Source of the DNA: Typhlomys cinereus
Lineage: Eukaryota; Chordata; Mammalia; Rodentia; Platacanthomyidae
Assembly: GCA_023101885.1 (NCBI GenBank)
Contig: JALPQD010000004.1
Span: 12,235,688-12,299,687 of the forward strand
Length of the DNA: 64,000 nucleotides
Reading direction: 5' to 3'
Made by a program: the position numbers and the translations under genes. Below the pieces are notes generated by a model. It searched no databases, was not told the origin of the DNA, and worked only from the letters and a program-made list of their open reading frames with translations. Shown piece by piece: positions 1 to 42,316 of this stretch; the first letter of the stretch is position 1; each line of letters begins with the position of its first letter.

Positions 1-710
1 CCCAGCCAGTCCCCGCGCCACGGACGGTTTGTGCTGCGGTGCAGAGAAGGATGAAGTGGCCTGGTCCATGAAAACTGTTCCTTCCTTAGCTGGCAGGGCG
101 TGGCTCCCAGAGTGAGCTCCAGGATATAACTCCTTTCTCTCAGAATCAGATTTGGGGAGATCTGGCCTCCCTGGCGCTTCGCTTCTCTGTTCCTGATAAA
201 TGAGGCGTGAAGAGATGACAGCTTCCCAGTGGCAGCAGCTGTCTCTCCCATTCCTGTCCCCAGGAGTCTATTGTCTCTGCAAAGTTAGGAGCAGAGTGGG
301 TTGTCAAGGTCAAGCTGGGGCCAGCACTGAACAGACCTGCCCTGTGCCCCTTGGAGCACTCGTGGCAAGCCTGCAGGTCAAGGAATATTGTTCTTGGAAA
401 AGAGACGTTTAGAAAGACTTTGTACCCTGCCAGCAGTCTTAGAGCCACCGGCTCTTCCCACCACCCTGCCTTGCCTAGCAATGACACCGAGGGTTGAAAT
501 GAGGACGGGGGCCTGATGAACATATCAAGGTTTTCAGTCTTTAAGCTCATAACTTTTTCATGATGCCAAAGCATTTGGAGATCTTTTGTTAGCCTTGATA
601 AGAGCTTGCGTTCAATGACCAGTGCTGGCTACAAGAGAGTGAGAGGGACAAGAGGGGGCATGGGAAACAGTATACCCAGGGGTAACCAACTGCCTCTGCC
701 CCTCCCACAG

Positions 711-31331
<30,621 letters not shown>

Positions 31332-31335
<4 letters not shown>

Positions 31336-34300
31336 AGGACCCGGCCAGGGTCGCTGCGTGGCTGCAGAGATCCACTCTTTGTCCGTGGAATGTGGCTACC
31401 GGTTCTCTCTTGGATGTTGCTGGAATTCTCCCCATCGCCCCACCCCACCATGGTTACCTTTGGATCTGCATCAAGAAAATCTGCTTTTTCATAAAAGCCA
31501 TCGTGACGTCAGAGCAAACGGCCAGATCTCCCCACCTCTGCCTCTCACTCTCTCCCTTGCCAGCCGGGGGACCACCCTCAAGCATGGGGTACCCCAGGTG
31601 CTGGCCCCAGGAATCCTCCCCTACCACTGCCACCTCCATCTGCTGTGTTGGCTGGTCTTTGGCTGTAGATGAGATGGCCCCAGCTGTGGAGGCAGAAGGC
31701 TCGCATGGTGAGGGTCCCTGTCTCGGACACCTCCGCTTCTGGGGTCCCTGAAGAAACACAGACGAACCCTTCAGTCTCCGAGCCAACCTCCCCGTGGGAG
31801 AGGGCGAGAAAGGAGTCGACACCAGAAGCACCCCTCCCTTGAACCTTCTTCCCTCATCTTCTCTCCTGGGCTGACCCCACGGTGGTTAGCTCAGCCCACC
31901 ACAGTGCAGGCGTTCCACCTCAGGTGCCCCCACAAATGTTGCCCCCCCCTTCTGTGATGTTCGCCTCCAGTATTTAATCTGCCCGTCCGTCCCTGCACCG
32001 CCCTTGAAGAATTCCAGCCTCATCCACCTGAGGGATCTGATTGGGTTTCAGGGACAAAAGCAAGCAACATTTAGGTATCACTTCTACTTGGACGCATGCC
32101 TTTTTACAGCCAAACTTCTGTGTATTTCGTAAATGGACTTCACCGTTCATGGATATCTATGTAATAACCAAACCTCGCGAGTTATCGTGAGGAAGAGTTG
32201 AGTTGGATTGGGAAAGTGGGTGGGAAGAAGGGGAAGGGGAGTTTTTATTCTGTTCTTGGTTTTAACCCCTCCCCCCCACTTTGGTTCTCTCTGAGGTAGC
32301 CTCAGCCCCAAGGGTCACCATCTGCCTCCATTCTGGCCCCAAGGTGAGCAGATGCAGGATTCTTCCCAGGGCCACCGTGACTAAGACACAGCTAGTCAGG
32401 GCCCGGTAGGGGAGGAAAGCACCTGGCTTGGCTTGGCTTCTCTCTCATGCTGGGGTCCTCCCTACTGTTCTTCCCAGGAGCCCCCCCATGTCTGTGTTCT
32501 GTCCACATTACCCCCTCCTATCTCCAGGGACCCCTGAGTATCTGTCTTCATTTCCTAGACCCCCTCCCTTCCATTATCTGACGTCAAAGCAGGATTCTGG
32601 AAACTTCTCTTCCTGCCTCTTGCGGAACCTTAGGTTGGCATTCTTTTTCCTCTCTTTTTCTTCCTCTCTCTCCCTCTCTTCCCGGGATTGGCTCTGGTGT
32701 GGAATGCTGTGGCTCACCCACAGGGATCTCCTGTCTGCACTGTTCTCTTTGCATGACTTTATATGCAGTAAGTATGTTGAAAAAAAAAACAAACAAAAAG
32801 AAGAAAAACTCAGCAAAAATCAAACTACATGTTTTGGACAAAAAAAAATAATAATAATACTAACACTAGAGGTTGTATTCTCAGTGTCCAACTCGGAATC
32901 ATGTCGCTGTCTCTCTGTGCTTTTGGCCTCTGTGTGGCCGTGTTCTGCCAGCATGAGACACGGTCCCTTCTGGAGGATTCTAGGGGAGGAAGAGCCATGT
33001 GTCCAGGGTTCCGGAGGAGGCGCTGGTTCCCCCAGCCTTCCTAGGTATTTGTTGGAGCAGAAGTAGAGGGGGTATTTAATCCAGAGCTCTCTGGTGCCCC
33101 CGCCACACACACATTGTGAGCTGTGTGCTGGGGTCTTCCCTCCGGTCCTGCCGCTCAGGGACAGGTGCTGGCCAAAAGAGTGGTTCTGGTGTCCAGCCAC
33201 TCTGCCAATGCCTTCTGTCCTCAGCAAAGATGCTGGTGCCCAGGCCAAGGGTGGGCTCTTGGCTGGCCCCAGACCCAGGGGGCTGCTGCCTAGTGTCCCA
33301 GCAGCAAAATCATCTGTCCCTCTGAAAACTGCCAGTTCCCCACAGGCATCTCCAGTCACAGGTGAAGGAGGGTGTGGCCTTCACTAGCGGGGATGCCACA
33401 CTTATCGAGCAAGATCTGGTCCTTCAAGCCTCACCTTCTCCGTCAGTACTCCTACCCAGGTCGATGGAGAAGCAAACAGATGGTACACGAAGCCCACCCC
33501 ACCTGTGAGCGCTTGCCGGGTTTGTCGCTGGCTGGCTTCTGTGTTCCAGGTTTAGCTAGCCAGATCCTCTCCCCCACCTGCCCCTCGTTCCCCTCTTTGG
33601 TGCCTGTCTGTTGCTTTTCGGCAGTGGACTGCAGGGGAAAGAGAAGTGGTTGAGGTGTCAGCAGGCCCTCAGTTCCCGGCTAACCAGTCTTGCTGTGTGA
33701 CCTCGGGCGAGTCCTTTCCCCTCTCGGGACCTTAGATTCCCCTCACCAGAGGACGCCCATGTCCTGCCTTCCTTTGGCTGACCCACCTCCTGCCCACTGA
33801 GTGCCTCTCCACGTGCCGGAGAGATGAAGGCGGGTCCCTACCCCAGTCTGAGATGGCCCCCTCTGCGAAGGCTACTCCTGTGGGTAGGCAGCCACCTGGT
33901 GCGGATTCTGGGGCACCAGGATGATGCTGAGATGGCAGGCAGGGGAACTGGCAAAAAAAAAAAAAAGATAAAAAGAGCTGCGTGGAACCCACCCTCACCA
34001 AACAATCTCCCTGATCCTCTAGATGCAAAAACAAAACAAACACAACACCGAGGTCCAAACCCAGGCTCCAGCATGCACATGTTTACAGGACAGCATCTTC
34101 AGGTTTACGCCGCCGCAGCTTGCGTCCTACCCGTGGCCTCCAGGCTCCTTCTAAGGGAGCCCCTTGGGGATGTGTTTGCCAGGCTCTCCGTGCTGGTTTC
34201 TTTGTTATTATCTGTTTAGGGTTTTGTTATGGTTTTTTTCCTTCCTTCCTTTTTTTTTTTTTTTTTTTTTCTTTTTTTAAAATTTGTGGCTGTGAACTTG

Positions 34301-34515
34301 AATGACCATGCTCAAACTTTCTGCTACTGGGGGGGAGGGGGGAAGGAGGGAGGGGAGAAGGGGCGTCTGTTTTATTCTTGGTGTTTTCAGTGCAATAAAT
34401 AGCTACAAACGTCTGTGACTCTATGTCTCTATCTCTGTCAAGCATGGGGTCCTGGGAGATGTGTCCTGTTCCAGATGTCTCCAGTTGCAAATAAAAGCAC
34501 TAGTCTTTATTCGGA
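31332..34515 (+). CDS. Camk2a: Camk2a last exon: one base of H478, stop and 3' UTR
   Basis: After GTGTCTTACAG the exon opens T TGA, completing CAT (H478) and the stop TGA at 31333-31335. The other roughly 3,180 bases are 3' UTR, which matches the long 3' UTR known to carry dendritic targeting and translational control of this mRNA. The end is set by the second hexamer at 34490-34495; cleavage near 34510-34520 is inferred. Within it are two TGACGTCA palindromes (31504, 32579), a U-rich element (32242), an A14 run (33953), a T21 run (34250), a G-rich tract (34329) and a CPE-type motif (34370). Confidence 0.85.
31504..31511. promoter_or_regulatory. CRE palindrome TGACGTCA in Camk2a 3' UTR
   Basis: A perfect 8-base CREB/ATF consensus about 170 bases after the stop codon. 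It is seen directly; any DNA-level function is inferred. Confidence 0.4.
32242..32248 (+). promoter_or_regulatory. U-rich CPE-like element in Camk2a 3' UTR
   Basis: TTTTTAT, close to the CPE core UUUUAU. It is far from the hexamers (over 2 kb), so its role as a polyadenylation element is doubtful. Confidence 0.25.
32579..32586. promoter_or_regulatory. Second CRE palindrome TGACGTCA in Camk2a 3' UTR
   Basis: An identical palindrome about 1.07 kb downstream of the first, in a pyrimidine-rich stretch of the 3' UTR. It is seen directly; function is inferred. Confidence 0.4.
34329..34363 (+). promoter_or_regulatory. G-rich tract with quadruplex potential in Camk2a 3' UTR
   Basis: Five runs of three or more G (7, 6, 3, 4 and 4) separated by one to five bases, 31 bases before the first hexamer. 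A G-quadruplex in the CaMKII alpha 3' UTR is described as a neurite-localisation signal, and this tract is the obvious candidate. The sequence is seen; the folding is inferred. Confidence 0.6.
34370..34375 (+). promoter_or_regulatory. Cytoplasmic polyadenylation element (UUUUAU)
   Basis: TTTTAT lies 19 bases upstream of the AATAAA at 34394. CPEB-dependent polyadenylation of CaMKII alpha mRNA in dendrites is established, and this spacing is typical for a working CPE. Confidence 0.7.
34394..34399 (+). terminator. Camk2a polyadenylation hexamer, proximal
   Basis: AATAAA in GCAATAAATAG, followed by T/G-rich sequence about 30-45 bases on. It is a likely cleavage signal near 34415. Confidence 0.65.
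34490..34495 (+). terminator. Camk2a polyadenylation hexamer, distal
   Basis: AATAAA in GCAAATAAAAGC, about 96 bases after the first. Cleavage near 34510-34520 would give the longest 3' UTR. Confidence 0.6.
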
Positions 34516-34744
34516 TTGGACCAACATGACTCATGAGGCTCAAGGCTGAGCCGTTTGCGTTGAGATGCCTGGGTCACATGCTGAGCCCTTAGAGCCAGAG
34601 ACAGGCATTTGGGGTACCCTTAACAAGAGCAAGAGGACGGAGAGAGATGGTCTCAAGCAGCTAAGATCCAAAGTCTCTATCCAGGGTCTAAGCAGGGTTT
34701 GGGAGCAGTAGTGGAGCAATTTCCTCAGGATATTCCCAGCACGC

Positions 34745-34840
34745 TCTAGCAAGTATCAGATCCAGGTTAGTGTGGGTGGCCCGGATGCAACTTCTAGCAA
34801 GTATCAGGTAGAGCGTAATGTGAGCGGCCCAGATGAAATT
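34745..34840. repeat. 48-base tandem duplication
   Basis: Two diverged copies with a 48-base period, both starting TCTAGCAAGTATCAG and sharing GGCCCGGATG/GGCCCAGATG, about 230 bases past the Camk2a end. Confidence 0.8.
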
Positions 34841-35836
34841 CAGCGAGCTGTACATGCAAAAGGAAACAGGGAGACGCTGGTTGGGAAGAATAAGATTTAT
34901 CATGTAAAAAGGCAGAGGGGTGTGGGATTGGGTAACAAGGAGTAAAACATGCCATAAATTCATAGTTTTTATGTATGAAATTCCAAAACAAAAAAGAACT
35001 GAAGTCTCTCTTGGGGACCTCCTGGTCCCAGATTCATCTACTCTAGGCCTTGGACCCTTGGCCCAATGGGAAGGTTGCTCTGGAAGTCCTTCTTACCCAT
35101 TCTTACCTCTCGGCTCCACCCCACAGACCAGCCCCAGGTCTCAGAGGCAAGGAGGGACGGATGCGACTGGGCCAAAGAGAAGAAAAAGTCTCTTGACAAC
35201 AAACATGTTTGTGGGGCCAGGTACCCGGAGCAGGGGCTTTGGGCCTAGACACGAGGGTGTCTTTGAGAAGTTTGTGGGCCCCGGGGCTGCGGGGAGGTTC
35301 TCTGAGCCCCACTATTCACCCATGTGGTTACCAGGTGCCCAGGACTGCCAGCATGACATTAGCCATTCAATCCACAGTGAAGAGTCTTGGACGTTGACAT
35401 GAGATTTTTATTGCTGAAATCAAGACCATCCCTGGTAAACCAGGTAAGGTGGTATCCTACATCACCACTCTGCTCTCTACAGGAGGCCTGGATTCCACAG
35501 GGCCAAGTGGGCACGTCCTGAGGCTATGTCCATACTTTCTCTTGGGCCATATCCTGGTGCTGTGACTCCGAGTCCCTGCACCAGCTCCTTTCCAGGTGTG
35601 TCCTCACTGCTGTTTATGTGTCCCTTGCATACCACCAAGGACCTTCACAGTAAGAGCCTATGCCACAGCTGAGAGAAGCAGCAGAGAACCTGGGGACTTT
35701 CTTTTGCACCCTGCAGTCCATGAGTGGCACCAGGTTCTCTGTGTTCCCTGCAGCTCTGTGTTCCCCGCAGTCCCGAGCTTCTCCTGTGGGTGCTGGAGAA
35801 AAGCGAGCTTGCTCTGGTTGCCGCTGCAGGTTTTTG

Positions 35837-35850
35837 CCAGAAGGTGGCAG
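35837..35850 (+). promoter_or_regulatory. CTCF-type motif between the convergent genes
   Basis: CCAGAAGGTGGCAG matches the CTCF core CCASYAGRKGGCRS with one mismatch. A second, weaker core on the opposite strand (GGCAGAGGGCGCT) lies at 40723-40735. Motif only; binding is inferred. Confidence 0.4.
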
Positions 35851-36204
35851 CACAGTGGCAGGTTACAAGAGTGTTCTGGGGTAAAGCTTTTGAACTCCTG
35901 CTTAGAAGCAAGCTCCCTCTCCACTCGGAACAATGCTATTGTTTCACAGAAGCACGTCACTCTGTAGTTCACAGTGTGTTTTGACAGCACCTCTTGCATT
36001 AGTTACAACACCCTGTTTTGCGGAAGGGAGACACTGAGATTCAGAGGCAAAGGGGCTGCTTCCCAACCCTGAGCGGGACTTCCCCAGCCTTCTGATGCCC
36101 CGCTATAGCGTTCTATTCCCTCTAGGGGCCGCCTCTTACCCTGTTCTGTTTTCCTGACTCCGCACCAACTTAGACTGTGAGCACTTAGAAACTTCTCAAC
36201 TTGG

Positions 36205-36442
36205 GAGGGAGAAATGGCTCAGGGGGTTAAGCCTCTGCCTTACAAGCACAAGGTCCTGTTCTGATCTGGATCCAACGTAAAAATGCCAGGCAGAAGTGGC
36301 AGCGGCCTGTACTTCCTGTTTTGGAAGATAGAGCCTGGGCAACTCCCGAGCAGAGCAAAGTAAAGAGAAGGTAGAAAGCAATCCAGGGTGATTCCCAAAG
36401 TCACGCTTGGGTCTCCACAGGGACACACAGGCAGTGCCCTGT

Positions 36443-36495
<53 letters not shown>

Positions 36496-36540
36496 GATAC
36501 ATACTAAATAAATAAATATTAAAAAAGAAAGAAAGAAACT
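36205..36540 (+). repeat. B2/B3-like SINE with CA microsatellite
   Basis: GAGAAATGGCTCAGGGGGTT, then a GCAGCGGCCTGTACTTCC segment, ending in 49 bases of AC repeat (36444-36492) and an A-rich tail. Confidence 0.7.
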
Positions 36541-37526
36541 TCCACCTTCATCACTCAGTCCCTATCCAGCGTCATTCCTCAGCTATCTATATACCACAGC
36601 CTCCACAAAACAGGTTAAATAGACTTCCACCCTCTACCTCCACCACCAGGCCTAAGCAAGTGACCACATGGGAGGTGGGCAGGCATAGGAGGGGGCTGTA
36701 GGGACCAAAAGCACCTAAAAATTGAGAGAGTCCCAGTCAGGTGTGACATGGTTGTGCCTTTTCAGGACAACCAATGGAAATGGGCTTCCCCAAGCCGGGG
36801 TTATAAATCCTTCCAGGGACACCCTGATAGATGCCGGATATGCTTGCTCTGCACGAGGCGGAGCAGGCATCCTCCCACGGAATGACTCCTCTCCTTGGGC
36901 TCCCCAACACCCCTCCAGGCTTCCCCTGGCCTGCCAAGGTCTCAGAGGCAACGTCCCTCTGGATAGCTTAGCCCAGACACTACCCATCCTAGACCCAGGC
37001 GAAGGGAGCAAGAGGAGGCCTGCTACCCTATCCCCAAGACAGAAGGAGTGAAGAAATGGAACTCTCCTAATGTGACTTTGGGTGGTGAGTCACGTCCCCT
37101 TTTTGAGCCACCATTTTCTCATTATGACAATGATCTCAAACCGGTGGGTGTCCAGTGTGGGTCTGAAGTGGGCTGCTGCAGGTTCACTGCGGGGAGTCTG
37201 CTAGAATAAAGATGCAATCTGCCTCCTGTCAGAGAATGAGCTCCATGAAGCTGTAAGGCATTAAGGCAGCTGTGCAACCACCTAAGGGGATCTGAGTATC
37301 CCCTCCCATGCTCACTCTAGCCCCAACATGCAGTTGTAGGGAAGGCCCACCCCAGCCTTTCCACTTCTCCAGCCCCTCCCCCCATCTGATCTGCCCTGGC
37401 CTCAGAAGATGGATATTGATGCTAAGGTTTCCCTGCTTTCATCTTCTGCCACTCCAAGTCCTTGGGCCTCTGACTATGATCAGCAGAGTGAAGGTCAAAC
37501 CAAAGCTTGGGGTCAGGCAATTAGTT

Positions 37527-37755
37527 TTTTGTTTGTTTGTTTGTTTGTTTGTTTTTAAGAAGGGTCTCATGTATCCCAGACTAGTTTTGAACTTGTATGT
37601 AGTGAAAGAGATCTTGAATTTCTGACCTCTTGCCTTCTCCTTCCCCAAGTGCTGGGATTACAGGACCACATTAATGTGCTCTGTTTTATTTGTTGAACGC
37701 TGTGTTTTGTGCATCCTAGATAAGCACTCTACCTGCTGAGTTCCATCCCCAGTTC
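37527..37755 (-). repeat. B4 SINE, minus orientation, with GTTT tail
   Basis: (GTTT)6 followed by an antisense B1 (GAACTTGTATGTAGTG, GTGCTGGGATTACAGGACCA) and an antisense ID half (CACTCTACCTGCTGAGTTCC). Confidence 0.75.
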
Positions 37756-40722
37756 ACTCCCCTCCCTGAACCCCATAACTCTTACTCGCTTGCCAGGGGT
37801 GCCCTGTCTGCCTTGTTGGAGAAACCCTCGAGGCTCCTGCTCATTCATCCTGGCCTGCAGAAGGGAGATGATTCCTCCCCACCAGGCACAATCCATCCCT
37901 AAGCCAATTCACAGGAGGGAGCCCTGCTTTCCTCCCCAGATTCCACAACACAAAGCTGAAAGGGGAGGGTGGAGGTGGCCAGGTCCCTTTTGCTGTCTTC
38001 TCTCCTGGTGTATCACCTTGGTGGAGCCTTGGGTTCCTGTTCAATCCATCCACATGACAGATGGGAGCTTTGAAGCCCAGTCTCTGGAGAGTGTTACTAC
38101 ACTGCTGGCGAGTCCTGAGCCCGGTGCTGGCCTGTTCCGGCTCCAGGCCCACCAGTCCAGACCTCCTCCTCCCTGGGCTGACTGGAGGCGAGCGCTGAGC
38201 CTGTTCTCACCTGCTCAAGGAACAGTTAGTTGCCTGGTGGGAACCATCTTGTCTACAGGGTTTCTACATGCTCAGTTTTGTGGGATCGTTTTTTACAAAT
38301 GCAGGTTGGGCACCTAAATGTTATCTCATTCACATCCTTGCAGGAAGGAAACAGTTCCCTTCATTTTACACAGGATAAAGATGGAGGTTGGGGATTCAGC
38401 AGATTCAGTGGGGTGATGGACCAGAGATTTGATTCTGACCAAGCAGATATCCAAGTCTGCCTTAGCTCCTCCTTGCACTAGTTCTGTAACGGGGATGCAG
38501 CTCATAGATACTGTGCATGTTAGTGAGGATGCTCTCCTTGTACCCAGTGAAAAGTGACCCTGGACATGTGTTTCTGGAGGCAGTCTCTCTGTGGCCCAGA
38601 ACAGAGGGGGCGGGCTGCGGCTCTGTCTCTGCAGGGGAGAGGTCCAGGATAGCAGGAAGTCAGGCAAGACAGAACAGGGGGGTGGAGTGTGTGTGTGGGG
38701 GATGCTGGCCAAGGATCTGTGGCGGATAGGCAGTGCTGGATGCCCAGCCAGGGTAGGAGCGACGTCATAGAGAACTGGGGCTCAGGAGGGGGTAGCCTGG
38801 AGCTGAAGAAGCCAAACTTTCCATGAGCCACCAGCAAAAAATGAGCGTGCACCACAGACCCCAAAACTGTGCAACCAAGGAGACCGAGGGATTCCCAGGG
38901 GCCCACAGGCTCTCTTAACTCTTGGTTGTTGTCCCCAGGGGCATTAGAGAACTGCGCTGTTTGCCACTCCACTGTGTACAACTGCAAGGAGGACCCGGCA
39001 GGGGGCGGGGGGTGGGGGGAAGTTTCTTCAACATCTGGGTATCCAGCTCCACAGTGTGCCGCCCGCCCCACAGAGTAGCCGTGGTTTTCCCTCTTGATGG
39101 AAAAAGAGCCTGAAGCTTAGGGAGCCTCGGTTCCGGTGATCCCACGGCTCAGACAGGCAGAGCTGGTCCAGGTCTGTAGCAGCAGCCTGGGCTTCTGTAC
39201 AAGCCCTCTGTTGCATCCCGAAGTGTTCTGGGATGCAAGACCCTAGACAAGAGCCTCAACCACACCAAAGTCAGAATGCATTATCTCGGGAGCACGTGAG
39301 TGCCACAGACAGGCAGACTAAGCTGTCCAGACTTGCCGGATGTGAGGCTGAGTCAGCCACCAGATTCCAGGAGTCACATGTGGCTAGGAGCTGAGGAAGG
39401 CTTGTTGGGGGTGGGGGAGCTAGCCAGGATTCCCATGGCGGCTGAGATGTGGGGTCAGAGTGGAAGGCACTAAGAAAGGACAGCACAGGCCTGCTCAGGA
39501 CCACTCTGCCCTGCCCTTCGTGTCTACTGGCCAGCTTAGTAATGTGGCTGTTCCTAGTGGTGTGAGTGAGAGACCCCGCCCATCTAGGTTGATGCTCAGA
39601 GCATAAGCTGGAAGTGACACAGACGGACAGGAATCCCATCTCAGCATTTCCCAGCACCCAAGGGAACAGCTGTTCTGGAGGAAAAGTGCAGGGTCCCAGC
39701 GTGTCCCCCTTACACCCCAGCCAGGCCCATGCGCTGCTTCCCAGAACTCCCTCAGCTGTCTTTCAAGTTCAGGGGTACGTGGATGCAGAAACCAGAGGAG
39801 ACTAGAAGCAGATGTCCAGGGGTGTGGAGGGACCAGGCCTAACTGTGCTCTGGCTTTGACTTTGGTCTCTGGTTGCTCAGCTCTGAGCCTGTAGAGCTGG
39901 CATCTGCATGCAAAACCCAGGCTGCCAGCTATTAAGACGCTAAGAAGGCTGATGAGATGGCTTAGGTAAAGATACCAGCATGCAAACTGGTGGGAATGCT
40001 TCCTTCCCCAGTCCCCAGCCTCCCTCTTGTCCCTCTAACACCCTCTAAGGATCACTTGCCAGTTAATCTCCCCATCCTCATTAACAGTGTTGCTCACTCC
40101 ACTTCCCCAACGGTCCCTGTGAGCCCCTGGGGTGCCGCCTGACAGAACAATCTAGATTGCAGGCTGGGGCCCTATTACAGATAGGGCTGATGTTCTCATT
40201 GGGTCACCTCCTGTGTCATTATGGAACCCTCCAGCTGGGCTCTCTGGTCTCCAGTCAGCTCTGGCCGGGTTACTGGCTCAGGTCTGCTGGGGTCTGTTGT
40301 GAGTCAGGGAGACTCATCAGTTTACATCAGTAAAGAACCGGACAGGACCAGTTGGGAATGGTCTAGTAGGGAGGCTGTCAGACGGCATGCTGGGTCAGAG
40401 CCTGGAAACAGTGTAAGAGCTGCAGATCTCTGGCCTGTGCTGCAGGGAGCACCCAGGGACATGGAAGAGTTGAAGGGGCTTGAGGGGCTCTGCAAGATGG
40501 TGCAGCAAAGGCCTCAAAGCTGTGGCCGTGGGTAACCTCCCAGGCCTCCCATCTCACACTGAATCTGGGACCTAGTCCAATTTCCAGGCCACCTGTTGCA
40601 GCCACGCCTAGGTGCCGAAGACTTCCAAGACCACACAGTCCCAGCTGGAAAGAAAATACCTCCTCCGCAGACAGGGGCCCTGCCTGCAAAGGGAGCCTAT
40701 TCCTGATGTGAGAAGACTCTCT

Positions 40723-40735
40723 AGCGCCCTCTGCC
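40723..40735 (-). promoter_or_regulatory. CTCF-type motif near the 3' end of Slc6a7
   Basis: The minus strand reads GGCAGAGGGCGCT, matching the right-hand part of the CTCF core; the CCA at the left is not conserved. Low to moderate support. Confidence 0.3.
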
Positions 40736-41249
40736 AATTAGTAAATGCATCCCTTCCCTACCTATAGCCCCAAACAAAGAGCAGGGAGGTCCTAGCCCTT
40801 CGTTAGGGGAAATTTATTGCTCCCTTCCCTACTGAAGGGAACCTCTGCTTACATTTGAAAGACTCTGTTATATGGCCTGGGCCGGATGGGGTAGGAAAAC
40901 TACAGCTTGGGAAACCTGTGGCTCTTCCCAAGCCTGTTCTTCCAGCTCCAGCCTTGCCTTCAGGAATACCTATGGTAGGCACAGGGAAGCTCGAGCGAAA
41001 GAAACTGCCCTGCTGCCCTCCCTACATTGGGTTGAGACATGCTTAATAAGGACTAAGTAGTCGCTAAAGGCCCAGAGTTCATCTCCACGTCCCAGTCACT
41101 TGCCCTAGGGATACAACAGAGCAAGTCCTGGAAGCTGGAAGAGTTGGAGAAGTGGCCAAGGCTTGGGCAACTTGTCTGTCCCCTGGGAGTCGGAGCTACC
41201 CACTGTGCCCCCGGTGAAGAGCCAAAGTGGAGGATGACCTTATTTGCTG

Positions 41250-41255
41250 TTTATT
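41250..41255 (-). terminator. Slc6a7 polyadenylation hexamer
   Basis: AATAAA on the minus strand (in TTAATAAACAGC), about 1.23 kb after the Slc6a7 stop; cleavage would fall near 41220-41240. A second minus-strand AATAAA at 40813-40818 would lengthen the 3' UTR to about 1.7 kb. Both are possible, and I prefer the first only because it is met first. Confidence 0.5.
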
Positions 41256-42282
41256 AACAATCAACCAGCAGAAAACAGATGGGCCAGGAGAAAGGCGGGG
41301 ACAGAGGCCAGTCACACGGCACAAGGGTGCCCTGCGCTGCTGGGGACACCATGTGCAAAAGACCTGCTCGGGTTGTGCCTAAACCCACCATGTCTGAGGA
41401 ACCCCCGGTGGAGACTGCCTTCCACCCTCTGATCCAGTCTCACACCAGGTGTCCTTGAGCATTAGCAGGTGATATCCACGTGCGGGCCGGCTCTGAATCT
41501 TGGCTGCCCTTGTCACCCGCAGCCGAGGTCAAGTTCCCAGCAGCCCTGGGAGTTCGAGGAGGCCGTGAGGACCTAGAGGACAACGGAGGAGGGTCCTGAC
41601 GACAGAATTATTCTCGCCTCTGTGGCTGGCGCTCTTCTGGCCTCCTGCCATCCCAGGGCACGGGGTCCGGCTGGTGAAGGCCAGACCCTCCCTTCCTCAG
41701 TCCCATCCCGGTGGCTTACATCTGCCCTCCACAGCTTCTCCCCTCTACCCTGTCCCGGATCCACAGACCTAAAGTGATATGCTTTTTCGTCTCATGCAAA
41801 CCCCTCCACCCTGCCTTGCCAGCCCCCCTCCCTGCCATTCCTCTCTCCCTCGAACCCTCTAGTAATCTGAGAACACCATTTCCATCCAGCTGCTCTTGAT
41901 CTGGGGCCCAGCAGGTTTTTCTCTCCCTGGTGGGCACTCTGACCCTCACAGGCTCTTCTTCGGCCAGGCCCCTAGCTCCCATCTCTTCCAAGAAGCCTGG
42001 CCTGTACACAGGAACCACACTGGTCTTTCCGCCTGGTTCACTTGCTGACCGTCTAAACTCAGGCCTTGGCCCCTGGCTTAAGGGGTAAGTTTTTTGGAAG
42101 AGTGTCTACAGGCCCTGAACTGAGTTGACTCTCCAGGGAGAGTCGGCTGGCTGGAGGCCTGGAGTCAAGTCCTCTGTGCAGTGTGACCTTGGGCCAGCTT
42201 TCCCTCCCTGGCTTCAACATGTCTTTCTGCAAAATAAGGACTGAGCTAGATCATTTTCCACTTTGAATAAGCCTCTGTGCGT

Positions 42283-42316
42283 GTGTGTTTTGTGTGTGTG
42301 TGTGTGTGTGTGTGTG
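42283..42316. repeat. GT microsatellite in Slc6a7 3' UTR
   Basis: About 15 GT units after a GTGTTTTGTG start. Confidence 0.85.

Larger units (their letters stand above)
34516..41230. other. Intergenic gap between convergent Camk2a and Slc6a7
   Basis: About 6.7 kb. It contains a 48-base tandem duplication (34745-34840), a B2/B3-like SINE with a CA microsatellite (36205-36540), a B4 (37527-37755) and CTCF-like cores at 35837 and 40723. None of its open frames shows recognisable protein content, and I see no RNA gene. Confidence 0.65.
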
